From Candidatus Melainabacteria bacterium (GTDB taxonomy: Bacteria; Cyanobacteriota; Vampirovibrionia; Obscuribacterales; Obscuribacteraceae): a DNA stretch of 64,000 nt. Numbering within the stretch: position 1 is the stretch's first letter; the number at the start of each line of letters is the position of its first letter. The notes beneath the pieces are model-generated. The model had not been told where the DNA came from. It did not search any database and was given only the letters and a program-made list of their open reading frames with translations. Positions 1-8,344 of the stretch are shown piece by piece. The position numbers were made by a program, and so were the translations under genes. Location: the NCBI GenBank assembly GCA_017307165.1, contig JAFKGK010000004.1, positions 310,001 through 374,000 on the forward strand, written 5' to 3'.

Positions 1-1
1 A

Positions 2-520
2 TTTAAAGTGATGATCGTCGACAACAATCATCTTGCCAATATCCCTCGCAACTTTGTCGAGCTCGGCCGCCTCACTGGCCATCAGCAAGAAGGCCAGGCA
101 ATGGCCCGAGATTTTACAACTCGATTGGCAAAGATAAGAGCCAGGGCCATCAGTCAGAACGTATCCAAACCAACAGTCTTTTATTGTGTCTGGACACAAC
201 CTTTGATGACAGTCGGCAAAAACAGCTTTTTAGACGAGGCTATCACTACATGCGGTGGCATCAATATCGCTGGGGAGATCGACGCTCCCTACCCTCAATA
301 CTCTGTCGAAAAACTCATTAGCAAAGACCCACAAGTGCTGATCCTGCCATTCGAAGCACAGCAATCTTTATTGATTTCCCGCACACCATGGAAAAAACTC
401 TCGGCCGCCCAGACAAAACGTGTCTATTACCTGCCGAGAGCTAAGGACGACAATCTTTCTCGCCCCACCATGCGCCTCCTTGATGGTCTCATCTGGCTAA
501 GCGATGCCATACATAGATAA
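2..520 (+). CDS. Periplasmic binding protein of a corrinoid/siderophore ABC importer (3' part)
   Basis: The reading frame is open to the left edge, so the N-terminus lies outside the window; about 172 residues remain. They match the C-terminal lobe of the BtuF/FepB-like substrate-binding family: a 'VGKNSFLDE' region with a Gly-Gly-Ile-Asn turn, a 'P(Q)YSVEKL...DPQVLIL' segment, and a closing 'SRPTMRLLDGLIWL' helix typical of the family (RP..R..DGL). The family delivers vitamin B12, heme or ferric siderophores to an inner-membrane permease. The neighbouring hem genes make a tetrapyrrole ligand plausible, but the substrate cannot be read from this fragment. No permease or ATPase follows, so any transporter partners must be upstream. 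Confidence 0.8.
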   Translation, partial: FKVMIVDNNHLANIPRNFVELGRLTGHQQEGQAMARDFTTRLAKIRARAISQNVSKPTVFYCVWTQPLMTVGKNSFLDEAITTCGGINIAGEIDAPYPQYSVEKLISKDPQVLILPFEAQQSLLISRTPWKKLSAAQTKRVYYLPRAKDDNLSRPTMRLLDGLIWLSDAIHR

Positions 521-741
521 TCCTATGACAACCCGGCTAAGATCCGGGCATAAGCTCGCCGTCTTGTCGAGTCTTTGCATATTTTGGCAACAACTTTATA
601 AATACTAATGTAGATCTTTTAGGATTGATTTGGCGAGATAAAGCGCCTATGGACTTTACAAGCATTTAGCCCTCCTGTTGGCAATCATACAAATCTTTAA
701 TCCGTGAATGTGGGCTCAGGCCAAGCAGGTGCCCGGGTCGA

Positions 742-781
742 TATAATTTTGAGAGTAAAAAACCTGGTTGCCAAGGTTTTT
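742..781 (+). promoter_or_regulatory. Possible hemA leader: -10 box and 5' stem-loop
   Basis: A TATAAT hexamer lies at 742-747. A 10 bp stem with one bulged A and a TTG loop follows at 758-781 (arms AAAAACCTGG and CCAAGGTTTTT), ending 24 bases before the hemA ATG. No good -35 box is visible 16-18 bases upstream. The hairpin could be a 5' stem of the hemA mRNA, an attenuator, or a weak terminator. Confidence 0.35.
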
Positions 782-805
782 CAAATAGCGCTAAGCGCAG
801 GTGTC

Positions 806-2143
806 ATGAATCATTTAATTGTCAGCGGAATCAATTACCACTCGAGTCCTATTGCCATCAGGGAGCGATTTTCTATCCCGGATTCGTGCGTCGGACATGC
901 TCTGACCGGTCTCAAGCATTTTCCTAGCATCAAAGAAGCAGCCATACTCTCGACCTGCAATCGCACCGAAGTCTATGCGATCGTCGATGACGTAAACGCT
1001 GGTCTCAAAGCTATCGAAGCCTTTTTTGCCTCAGTGCAATCAGTCAGTGACCACGGTGCTCTCCGCCCCAACTTTAAGCTTTTGCGTGACGATGCGGTCC
1101 TGCATCTTTTGCGCGTAGCAGCTGGCCTCGATAGCATGATCCTTGGCGAAGGCCAGATCATGTCACAGGTCAAAGCCGCTCACCAAGCCGCTCTCGAATC
1201 AAATACAGCAGGCCCGATCCTCGATGTTATCTTTAAGCTTGCCCTCAATTGCGGCAAACGCGTGCGTAGCGAGACAACACTCGGTCGTAAAGCCGTATCG
1301 GTGAGCTCGGCCTCTGTAGAGCTCGCGCGTGATTTGATCCCCGACCTCAAATCAAAGTCAGTGGCCGTGGTCGGCATGGGCAAGATGGGCCAGATCTGCG
1401 TCAAGCATCTTTTGAGCGAGGGCGGCGAAGGCGCCGTGATCGTGCTCAATCGCAATAAAGAGCGCACACAAGCCTTTCTCGATAACAAGCTGCCAAATCG
1501 CGACAAGATCAAGTCTAGTTTTGACTTTGACGAGCGAGCTGCCATCTGCGCTCAGGCCGATCTGGTAATAGTCGCCACCGGTGCACCTGGTTTTACTCTG
1601 ACAGCCCAAGACTTGATCAAGCATCGTCACCAGACCTCGCCCAAGCAGGTGATCATCGATATAGCCGTGCCTCGTAATGTCGATCCGCAGATAGCAGAGA
1701 TCGACGGAGTCGACTTATACGTAGCAGACGATCTGGCCAAGATTGTTGCTCAAAATCTGGCTCATCGTTCGGCCCTGGTCTCCGAAGCCGAAGAGATCAT
1801 CTATGAAACTCTCGAGTCTTATCATAGCTGGGAGAGATCGCTCTTGGTCGTGCCGACTATCGCTCATTTGCGCGAAAAGATCGAAGCCATAAGGCTGGAG
1901 CAGATTGCAAAGTCAGATACTTTTGAGATGGAGGCGATCAGCCGCGCCATCGTCAATCAGATCCTGCATCATCCAACTGTCCAACTCAAAGCCACTAAAG
2001 ACTATGAGATCCTCAGACAGCAAGCAGTCGCCCTGCGCACACTCTTTAACCTCGATCCGCTCGTCGAGCCACAAGACGCAAAAAGAGCAAAAAAAATCTG
2101 CGACCAGGCACGCAAGATCACCGAATCGAGCTTGATAAAATGA
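806..2143 (+). CDS. hemA: Glutamyl-tRNA reductase
   Basis: First step of the C5 route to heme: NADPH-dependent reduction of glutamyl-tRNA(Glu) to glutamate-1-semialdehyde, in the cytoplasm. The protein of about 445 residues has the family's usual length. Visible landmarks are 'NYHSSPIAIRERF' near the start, the catalytic cysteine in 'STCNRTEVY' (about residue 50), 'LDSMILGEGQIMSQVK', the nucleotide-binding 'VVGMGKMGQ', and the C-terminal dimerisation helix region. The frame is open back to a GTG at 704, but the ATG at 806 gives the standard N-terminus. The stop overlaps the hemC start (ATGA), so the two are translationally coupled. The aminomutase gene hemL is not in the window. Confidence 0.96.
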   Translation: MNHLIVSGINYHSSPIAIRERFSIPDSCVGHALTGLKHFPSIKEAAILSTCNRTEVYAIVDDVNAGLKAIEAFFASVQSVSDHGALRPNFKLLRDDAVLHLLRVAAGLDSMILGEGQIMSQVKAAHQAALESNTAGPILDVIFKLALNCGKRVRSETTLGRKAVSVSSASVELARDLIPDLKSKSVAVVGMGKMGQICVKHLLSEGGEGAVIVLNRNKERTQAFLDNKLPNRDKIKSSFDFDERAAICAQADLVIVATGAPGFTLTAQDLIKHRHQTSPKQVIIDIAVPRNVDPQIAEIDGVDLYVADDLAKIVAQNLAHRSALVSEAEEIIYETLESYHSWERSLLVVPTIAHLREKIEAIRLEQIAKSDTFEMEAISRAIVNQILHHPTVQLKATKDYEILRQQAVALRTLFNLDPLVEPQDAKRAKKICDQARKITESSLIK

Positions 2144-3087
2144 TCAGAGTCGGCACTCGCGAAAGCAAACTCGCCAGATTGCAGACCGACATGGTGATCG
2201 CTGAGCTGCAACGCAAGTTTGGCGATGCCGAGTTTAGCGTAGTACCCATCACCACTGGTGGTGACAAAATCCTCGACAAACCCCTTGCCGAGATCGGCGG
2301 ACGAGGCGTTTTCGTCAAAGAACTCGAAGAAGCCCTCTTTGATGATCGAGTCGACTTTGTCGTGCATTCGCTCAAGGATCTACCTACAGATCTGCCGACT
2401 GGTCTATGTTTAGCAGCAGTCCTGATGCGTCAGGATCCACGCGATGTTTTTATCTCGGACAAGGCCGCCACGATTGGCGATCTGCCCGCAGGTGCCACGA
2501 TCGCCACATCCAGCCGCCGTAGAGCCGCGCAGATAGCGGCACTCAGATCAGACATCAAATTTGTCGACATGCGCGGCAATATTCCCACCCGCCTTAAAAA
2601 GCTCAGAGATCCGGAGCAAGGCTGCGATGCCATGATCTTGGCCGCAGCCGGCATCTTGCGCCTTGGCGAAACAGATCAAATAAAGGCCTTTCTCGAACCT
2701 GATCAATGCACTCCAGCAGTAGGCCAGGGCGCGCTCGCCGTCGAATGTCGCAGTAAAGACGAGGATCTCAAAAAGATGCTTGCTGCTATCCAATGCGACG
2801 ACACTCGCGACGAAATAGAGGCGGAGCGTGCTTTTCTCGGGGAACTCGGCTCCGGTTGCTCAATCCCGGTTGGCGCTCTGGCGAGAGTCGACGGTGACAA
2901 GCTCACGATTTTAGGTTGCGTAGCCGCTCTGGATGGGAGCAAGATCTTTAGGGAGTCCATCAGCGGCAACCGCTCCAATGCACATTCGCTGGGCCGCCAG
3001 CTCGCCGTAAAACTGGCAGGCCAGGGCGCAGCCGACGTGCTCGAAGCGCTCAAGGTCTCGACACCAAATATAGTATCGCCTCCTTGA
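2140..3087 (+). CDS. hemC: Hydroxymethylbilane synthase (porphobilinogen deaminase)
   Basis: Condenses four porphobilinogens into the linear tetrapyrrole hydroxymethylbilane. The 315 residues match family length. Motifs in order: 'RVGTRESKLARLQ' at the N-terminus, 'KELEEALFDDRVDFVVHSLKDLP', 'ATSSRRRAAQ', 'RGNIPTRLKKL', and 'ELGSGCSIPVGA', whose cysteine carries the dipyrromethane cofactor. The gene overlaps hemA by 4 bases and is followed after one base by hemD, so the order hemA-hemC-hemD is a tight operon. Confidence 0.97.
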   Translation: MIRVGTRESKLARLQTDMVIAELQRKFGDAEFSVVPITTGGDKILDKPLAEIGGRGVFVKELEEALFDDRVDFVVHSLKDLPTDLPTGLCLAAVLMRQDPRDVFISDKAATIGDLPAGATIATSSRRRAAQIAALRSDIKFVDMRGNIPTRLKKLRDPEQGCDAMILAAAGILRLGETDQIKAFLEPDQCTPAVGQGALAVECRSKDEDLKKMLAAIQCDDTRDEIEAERAFLGELGSGCSIPVGALARVDGDKLTILGCVAALDGSKIFRESISGNRSNAHSLGRQLAVKLAGQGAADVLEALKVSTPNIVSPP

Positions 3088-3088
3088 T

Positions 3089-3895
3089 ATGACCCGGACT
3101 ATACTGGTCACCAGGCCCAAAGGCCCGGACGATACTCTGACCGATCTTTTACTGGCCGGCGGCATGAAAGTATTGCATCTGCCATTGATCGAATTGAGGC
3201 CTATTGCCTCTGATGATCCGGCCATGGAGCATCTAAACGATGCCCTGTCCGACCTTTCCCGCTACGATTGGCTCATCTTTGCCAGCACCAATGCCGTCAA
3301 ATTTTTCTTTCATTTTTTAAAAGCCGCAAACAAAGAGCTCGATCCGGCTTGCAAAATAGCCGCTGTCGGTACATCGACCGCTTTGGCAATCGAGGCGCTC
3401 GGGCACACTGTCGATCTGGTGCCCTTAGAGCACAATGCCCAAAGCCTGGTCAAAAGCCTTATCGAGGCGCACGACATGCGGGCGCGCAATGTCCTGTGGC
3501 CGCGTACCGATATTGGATTAGAAACCATCAGAGATGGGCTTTATGCCGCCGGGGCGACTGTCGATCCGCTTATCGTCTACCGCACCTCGATGCCTCACGA
3601 TCAAGCAGCAATCAAGCAGAGATTGTCCGAACTAGTCGAAAAAAAAGAGATCGACGCAATCGCCCTGACCAGCGGCCAGGCTGCGCGCAATCTTGCCGAG
3701 CTCTTGCCTGACAAACATCTGTTGGACCCTATAAAACTAGCCTCAATAGGCCCAGCCACGACTCGAGCAATCGAGAGAGCCCTCGATCGCACGCCAGACA
3801 TCCAGCCCGCTCCTCAAGATTGCACAGCCTCTGGACTAGCCCAAGCCCTCTTGACTAGCCTGGCAAAAGATATAAATCAAGACAAAAACATTTAG
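3089..3895 (+). CDS. hemD: Uroporphyrinogen-III synthase
   Basis: Closes hydroxymethylbilane into uroporphyrinogen III with inversion of ring D. This family diverges strongly in sequence. The call rests on 268 residues of normal length, the N-terminal 'TRPKGPDD' start, 'YDWLIFASTNAVKFFF', 'AAVGTSTALAIEALG', 'LTSGQAARNLAELL' and 'ASIGPATTRAIE', all in family order. Its position directly after hemC supports it. The ATG begins one base after the hemC stop. Confidence 0.92.
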   Translation: MTRTILVTRPKGPDDTLTDLLLAGGMKVLHLPLIELRPIASDDPAMEHLNDALSDLSRYDWLIFASTNAVKFFFHFLKAANKELDPACKIAAVGTSTALAIEALGHTVDLVPLEHNAQSLVKSLIEAHDMRARNVLWPRTDIGLETIRDGLYAAGATVDPLIVYRTSMPHDQAAIKQRLSELVEKKEIDAIALTSGQAARNLAELLPDKHLLDPIKLASIGPATTRAIERALDRTPDIQPAPQDCTASGLAQALLTSLAKDINQDKNI

Positions 3896-3964
3896 CTGAC
3901 TGGCAAATGACGGGCCGGAGCGATATATTTGATGGACGTACTATATTTATAGATGAGGATGATG

Positions 3965-5002
3965 ATGTCTAAGGGGCACAACTCGGGTGTAGTCACGCAA
4001 GAACAAGTCGGGGGGCGCTTTGAGATCCCGCGTGTCATCCCAGAGATGCGCATGCGCCGCATGAGAGCTACGGCCCCGTTGCGTTCCATGGTCCGCGAAA
4101 ACCACATTCGACTCGAAAAACTCATCTATCCGTTTTTTATCGTCGAAGGCAAGGGCATCCGTAATCCCATTAGTTCTATGCCTGGCATCTATCAACAAAG
4201 CATCGACGAGATGCTCAAAGAAGCCGACTCTATGATGAACATGGGCATAACGTCCACCATGCTTTTTGGCATCCCTCAGACCAAGGATGCTCAGGCAAGC
4301 TCTGCCTGGCGCGAAGACGGCATCGTCCAAAAGGCTACGCGTGAGATCAAAAGACGTTTTCCCGAGATGACCGTGGTCGCCGACACATGCTTGTGCGAAT
4401 ACATGGACCATGGCCATTGCGGCATCGTGCACGACGGCAAGATACTCAACGATCCTTCTCTCGAGATCATCGCCCAAACAGCGGTCTCCCAGGCTGCAGC
4501 CGGCGCCGATATCATCGCTCCTTCCGACATGATGGATGGACGCATAGCAGCAATTCGAGCAGCCCTCGACGTCAATGGCTTCGAAAACATACCGATCATG
4601 GCCTATAGTGCAAAGTTTGCCTCTGGTTTTTACGGCCCCTTCCGCGAAGCAGCCGAGTCTGCGCCCCAGTTTGGCGATCGCAGCTCCTATCAGATGGATC
4701 CGGCCAATAGCCGCGAAGCTCTACGCGAAATCCAATTGGACATCCAAGAAGGCGCGGACATGGTCATGGTCAAACCTGCCTTGCCGTATCTCGACTTGAT
4801 TCGCCAGGCTCGCGACCTCACAAACCTACCCATTGCCGCCTATAATGTGTCTGGGGAGTACTCGATGATCAAGGCCGCCGCAGCCAACGGCTGGATCGAC
4901 GAAAGACGCGTAGTGATCGAGGTATTGACAGGCATCGTCAGAGCAGGTGCCGATATCATCATTACCTATCACGCCAAAGATCTCGCCCAATGGCTCAAAT
5001 AG
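3965..5002 (+). CDS. hemB: Delta-aminolevulinic acid dehydratase (porphobilinogen synthase)
   Basis: Condenses two 5-aminolevulinates to porphobilinogen. The active-site lysines lie in '[13 protein letters not shown]' and '[12 protein letters not shown]'. The segment '[14 protein letters not shown]' carries the three cysteines of the zinc-dependent class rather than the aspartates of the magnesium class. Other landmarks: '[16 protein letters not shown]', '[10 protein letters not shown]', '[11 protein letters not shown]'. Four in-frame ATGs occur between 3953 and 3965; I chose 3965 because GAGGA at 3955-3959 lies 5 bases upstream, while 3953 has no ribosome binding site. It sits 69 bases after hemD and may have its own promoter. 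Confidence 0.96.
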   Translation: MSKGHNSGVVTQEQVGGRFEIPRVIPEMRMRRMRATAPLRSMVRENHIRLEKLIYPFFIVEGKGIRNPISSMPGIYQQSIDEMLKEADSMMNMGITSTMLFGIPQTKDAQASSAWREDGIVQKATREIKRRFPEMTVVADTCLCEYMDHGHCGIVHDGKILNDPSLEIIAQTAVSQAAAGADIIAPSDMMDGRIAAIRAALDVNGFENIPIMAYSAKFASGFYGPFREAAESAPQFGDRSSYQMDPANSREALREIQLDIQEGADMVMVKPALPYLDLIRQARDLTNLPIAAYNVSGEYSMIKAAAANGWIDERRVVIEVLTGIVRAGADIIITYHAKDLAQWLK

Positions 5003-5014
5003 TCAGGACCCAAG

Positions 5015-5533
5015 ATGAAGACAAGCACAGCCTACCAGATCAGTTTTGCCAATGCCTTTGCGGACCTCTATCTAGACAAAGAAAATGGAGAGTTTGCCCT
5101 TGATTTTAGGCGGCAAGAAGTCACTATCTATCTCAATAGTACGCAATATCAGGGGCTAGTGCTCCTGGTGCAGCAGAGCCTCGAAGACGAGCAATTTAAC
5201 GAATATCTCAATTGGATCAAAGATCCTCTGCAATGCGATGAGACCCACGTCATAGAGGTATGCGGACCAGATCACATGGTGTGCATGTCCTGCGCCCCCA
5301 ATTGCGAAAGAGTCAAATTGACCTTTGAGATCGGTATGGCCATCGATCTGGCCTTTGCTGATTTTCAGGGGCTCGCCAATCTAATCAAAGAAGCACAGGC
5401 CGACCTCGAATGGCGACGCGAGCTATTGAGACTCAATGCCAACTCGATCACAAATCCAGATTTAGATCAAGATCCAGATCAAGACCAAGAAGACGGTCCT
5501 GGTGGCGGTTTTGCTGCAGGCGCTCAAGACTGA
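5015..5533 (+). CDS. Uncharacterised protein with a cysteine cluster and acidic tail
   Basis: Not recognised. The 172 residues have no signal peptide or membrane segment. An N-terminal part predicts as mixed alpha/beta ('RRQEVTIYLNSTQYQGLVLLV'). A compact cluster 'CGPDHMVCMSCAPNC' around residue 90 has spacing C-x6-C-x2-C-x3-C, which could bind a metal. The last 25 residues are Asp/Gln/Gly-rich and probably disordered. It starts 12 bases after hemB on the same strand and so is probably co-transcribed with the hem genes. A role in heme or metal handling is only a guess from this context. Confidence 0.75.
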   Translation: MKTSTAYQISFANAFADLYLDKENGEFALDFRRQEVTIYLNSTQYQGLVLLVQQSLEDEQFNEYLNWIKDPLQCDETHVIEVCGPDHMVCMSCAPNCERVKLTFEIGMAIDLAFADFQGLANLIKEAQADLEWRRELLRLNANSITNPDLDQDPDQDQEDGPGGGFAAGAQD

Positions 5534-5540
5534 GTCCAGA

Positions 5541-6746
5541 TCAAAACAGCTTTTTGTAGCGGCCTATCTTGGTAGCGAGCAATCGCTCTACATAAGCCTT
5601 GTCGCTTGCCGTTTGCAGTATGCGTTTAGGCAAGACAAACATTGCGCGGCCTCCGGGACCAAATAACAAGATGTATTGATCCTCAGTCTCCCAACACTCT
5701 AAAAAATAGGCCCAGGCCAGACTCGCCTTGCGCTCGTCATAGCGCATTTCGATGCCGTTTTGCGAAAGTCCGGCCTCCATATTTGTGGCAAAACCAGGCT
5801 CGGTGCCAGCCAACACTACGGTCTTGTAATAGATAAAACCAGCATGCACGATCAAACCAGGCACTGCAACTGCGATACAGCATTGCATAAGATTGTTGGC
5901 AGCAAGGCCTATGTAGCTGGGAGCAAAATACCGGTAGATTATGCATAGCACGCTGACGATCAGTACCTGGTTGAGCCAGAGCAAGATTAAGGTACTGAGC
6001 CGCTTTCTAAAAAAAAAGATTTTTTCGGCATTCTTGAGTTCGAGAGGCAGATAGGCAAACTGGAGGATTTTTTCGGATTCAAATTTAAATTGGTTGCGGA
6101 TCAGATTGGTGGCAGCTGTTAAATCGAGCAGAGAATTGGCTGGAGATTGAGTTGAAAGAGTAGTGCCGGTAAAGTCTACCGACTCTTTTAGGCTGCCGGA
6201 GATGATGTAATCGCTCGGCTTGACCTTTTGCCTGCACATCTCGATAAAATCACGCATCTGCTGCTTATCGGCGAAGCAACGCTTGGGCAAGACAAATATC
6301 TCGCCTGTCCTGACCTGGAGACAAATGAGCGAGCCGGATTCGATTATCCGTTTAACTATAGGCCAATCGATAAAGCCACCGCCACCTGGATACTGGACCT
6401 CAAAGGATTGAAGGTCAAAAGTAAATATACGCGGCAAGAGGATCAAAGAAAGATTGTCATGTCGCTGCAGGCAACGATCTCGATGATAAAAATAAACGCC
6501 TGCCGCCACTACCAGTGATATCAACACCCCGCACAGCAATAATAAGACCAAAATAAGCGAATCGCTCTTTGTAGCACCGCCATAAAAGCGCACCAATAGG
6601 AGATTGTAGATAGAAAAGGCGCCAAAGCAAGAGGCCAGGACGATACCAGGCAATCTAGTCTCCCGCAGCACCATCCAAAAACCTTGGCCGAGCTCGCCCG
6701 GACGATAGGTGACCGATAGACGTATAGGGTATTTTTGCTCAGTCAT
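5541..6746 (-). CDS. Membrane protein with two YcxB-like domains
   Basis: A 401-residue protein of unknown function that looks internally duplicated. Each half has a polar start, two hydrophobic helices (about residues 33-52 and 64-86; then 232-252 and 268-290), and a soluble domain ending in the same hexapeptide: 'GEIFVLPKRCF' near residue 170 and 'RAMFVLPKRIL' near residue 375. That topology and the 'FxLPKR' signature fit the YcxB-like domain seen in many bacterial membrane proteins. The start overlaps the end of the methyltransferase gene by 8 bases, so the two are probably one transcript. It converges on the hem operon with a 7-base gap. Confidence 0.75.
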   Translation of the reverse strand: MTEQKYPIRLSVTYRPGELGQGFWMVLRETRLPGIVLASCFGAFSIYNLLLVRFYGGATKSDSLILVLLLLCGVLISLVVAAGVYFYHRDRCLQRHDNLSLILLPRIFTFDLQSFEVQYPGGGGFIDWPIVKRIIESGSLICLQVRTGEIFVLPKRCFADKQQMRDFIEMCRQKVKPSDYIISGSLKESVDFTGTTLSTQSPANSLLDLTAATNLIRNQFKFESEKILQFAYLPLELKNAEKIFFFRKRLSTLILLWLNQVLIVSVLCIIYRYFAPSYIGLAANNLMQCCIAVAVPGLIVHAGFIYYKTVVLAGTEPGFATNMEAGLSQNGIEMRYDERKASLAWAYFLECWETEDQYILLFGPGGRAMFVLPKRILQTASDKAYVERLLATKIGRYKKLF

Positions 6747-7857
6747 CTCTTACTGCGATCACCACGGGCGAGTCATATGGGAGGGCATCTATTGCATTAT
6801 GCCTGAAAACTCGAGAAAACCCTGCCTCAATGCATAGCTGGCTTATTTCTGCAAAACTAAATACACATCCCTGGCTCGTGGCCAGATACATATTGAGAGC
6901 AAAATCGACAGCAAATTGAGGCGCTGTTCGCTCGTTGTTAGGCATAAACTCACCGATGATCAAAAGCCCGCCAGATCTAGTCAGTGCTGCGATCTTGCGC
7001 AGCAAATCACGGCTGGATACCAGGCCTTCGGCATGCAAGATGTGTCCCAGTATGGCAATATCATAAAAGCCTTCTCGATCTGCCAGATCAGGGAGTACGT
7101 CTCTCCAATCTCCCGGCAAATAGCGCATTTGCTCCGAACAATGGCATTTTTGTGCCATTTTGCGAGCGACGTCCAGCACCCCAGTCAGATCCTGCGCCCA
7201 GACGGTCACTGCCGCATCAGCTTGAGCAAATGGTATGCTCCAGACCGCCGATCCAGCCCCTACGTCGAGGATTCGACGATGCGGACCGACAAAGTCACTC
7301 GAGCCTTTTTGCGATTTTTGCAGGCTCTTGACCAGATCGCTGGCAATAGAAAAATTCCAGGGAATGATGGCTTCTGCCAATCTCGGAAAAATCGCCTCGG
7401 CATCTTCTTTCTTTTCTACCTGCATTACCGGCTTGCCGCTCTTGAGACTATCGCCTAAACGCTGCCACATTTTGTCCAAATGATGATGCTGCTCGAGATA
7501 GAGTCCCATAAAAAGGGGGCTGGCGGAGGTCAAGTAGACCCTGGCCATCTCGCTCAACTCGTAGACCGGCCTGATACTGCGCACCCGGCCATTGAGCTCG
7601 GCCCGGCTCAATAGACCGGCTGCTGTGAGCGAGTCCAAAAGATAAGCCGTCCCGCGCCGATCCAGACCGAGCCGGTCGGCCACCACATCAGACTGGGCCG
7701 GACCAGCATCCAAAGCATCGATCACGCCCAGCTCGACTGCGCACTTGACGACACGCACGGTCCATGTAGAGTGCAATAACTCCACCAGTCCGCTAGACGG
7801 GGGCAGAGGCGTCTGGTATCGCAGGTAGTGACTTTTATCCTCTTTGCTTTCATCCAT
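6739..7857 (-). CDS. SAM-dependent O-methyltransferase (family 2 type)
   Basis: About 372 residues. The N-terminal third is a winged-helix dimerisation domain ('CAVELGVIDAL...RRGTAYLLDSLTAAGLLSR') like that of the plant COMT / acetylserotonin methyltransferase family. The SAM site follows in 'RRILDVGAGSAVWSIPFA', with 'LPGDWRDVLPD' and 'GLLIIGEFM' as later motifs. I start it at the ATG at 7855-7857, preceded by GGCGGACAGG, although the frame stays open further upstream through the SRP RNA gene. The substrate is unknown; relatives methylate small aromatic or polyketide hydroxyls. It is divergent from the SRP RNA gene. Confidence 0.82.
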   Translation of the reverse strand: MDESKEDKSHYLRYQTPLPPSSGLVELLHSTWTVRVVKCAVELGVIDALDAGPAQSDVVADRLGLDRRGTAYLLDSLTAAGLLSRAELNGRVRSIRPVYELSEMARVYLTSASPLFMGLYLEQHHHLDKMWQRLGDSLKSGKPVMQVEKKEDAEAIFPRLAEAIIPWNFSIASDLVKSLQKSQKGSSDFVGPHRRILDVGAGSAVWSIPFAQADAAVTVWAQDLTGVLDVARKMAQKCHCSEQMRYLPGDWRDVLPDLADREGFYDIAILGHILHAEGLVSSRDLLRKIAALTRSGGLLIIGEFMPNNERTAPQFAVDFALNMYLATSQGCVFSFAEISQLCIEAGFSRVFRHNAIDALPYDSPVVIAVRDD

Positions 7858-7906
7858 GACCTGTCCGCCTAAATATGCAAAATCCCCTTGAAATATTAAC
7901 AGTGGC

Positions 7907-7934
7907 TTGGCATTAGCCCAAACTCGTCTATAAT
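7907..7934 (+). promoter_or_regulatory. Promoter of the SRP RNA gene
   Basis: TTGGCA at 7907-7912 and a perfect TATAAT at 7929-7934 are separated by 16 bases. The expected start point is 7-10 bases downstream, at the first base pairs of the SRP RNA terminal stem (7944). This is the best sigma70-type promoter in the window. Confidence 0.85.
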
Positions 7935-7943
7935 TGCTAATCA

Positions 7944-8037
7944 CAGATCGCTGGGCACGGCGGAGGCCGACGAACCTGGTCAGGGGGGAAACCCAGCAGC
8001 CATAAGTTGTAACCATCGGGTGTGTTCCAGCGATCTG
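7944..8037 (+). ncRNA. ffs: Signal recognition particle RNA, small bacterial (4.5S) type
   Basis: The 94-base region is closed by a perfect 11 bp stem (CAGATCGCTGG at 7944-7954 with CCAGCGATCTG at 8027-8037). The conserved domain IV core is present: GGTCAGG on the 5' side and AGCAGCC on the 3' side, separated by the right number of bases for the apical hairpin. That hairpin is GGG-GAAA-CCC (7985-7994), so the tetraloop is GAAA instead of the usual GGAA. The RNA binds Ffh and directs membrane-protein ribosomes to FtsY. A strong promoter precedes it and a T-run follows. Confidence 0.92.
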
Positions 8038-8044
8038 CTTTTTT
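8027..8044 (+). terminator. 3' end of the SRP RNA: stem arm plus T-run
   Basis: The closing arm of the SRP RNA stem is followed at 8039-8044 by six T residues. The terminal helix itself could therefore serve as the intrinsic terminator hairpin. Confidence 0.6.
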
Positions 8045-8065
8045 ATCCAGGGCCCGAGAGAAAAG

Positions 8066-8335
8066 ATGTCAAATCCAAACAACAACGATGACGACAACCT
8101 GCAAAACGATCCAAGCCGCACTTTGCTCGGCCAGATCCTCGTCGAGCTTGAGTTTATAACTATCTACCAGTTGGATGAGGCCTTGCGCATCCAGAGAGAA
8201 GATAAAGAGCACAATCGCGAACAAAAGCCCCTGGGCCAGATCGTTTTGGAGATGGGTTACTGTGGCCCCAACCAGCTGATCAGAGCGATCCAGGTACAGG
8301 CCCAATACCGCAAGGCTCAAGCCGGCAAGCAATAG
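8066..8335 (+). CDS. Single-unit MshEN-like (type II secretion GspE N-terminal) protein
   Basis: An 89-residue cytoplasmic protein built of one bipartite repeat: 'LLGQILVELEFITIYQLDEAL' and 'PLGQIVLEMGYCGPNQLIRAI'. This LGxxLxxxGxIxxxQLxxAL pattern is the MshEN / GspE N-terminal fold, a known cyclic-di-GMP binding module in MshE-type ATPases and often a free-standing scaffold domain. The same unit recurs four times in the 1136-residue protein at 59352-62762. It ends 9 bases before the pseudo-sensor kinase gene and is probably co-expressed with it. Whether it binds c-di-GMP cannot be told by eye. Confidence 0.78.
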   Translation: MSNPNNNDDDNLQNDPSRTLLGQILVELEFITIYQLDEALRIQREDKEHNREQKPLGQIVLEMGYCGPNQLIRAIQVQAQYRKAQAGKQ

Positions 8336-8344
8336 CACAATATT

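Noticed and set aside
532..548. Hairpin CCCGG / CCGGG just after the corrinoid-binding protein gene
   Set aside because: Only a 5 bp stem and no following T-run, so I did not call it a terminator.
521..805. Possible cobalamin riboswitch between the BtuF-like gene and hemA
   Set aside because: I could not find a B12-box-like conserved core there; only the short hairpin near hemA is visible. A covariance-model search would settle it.
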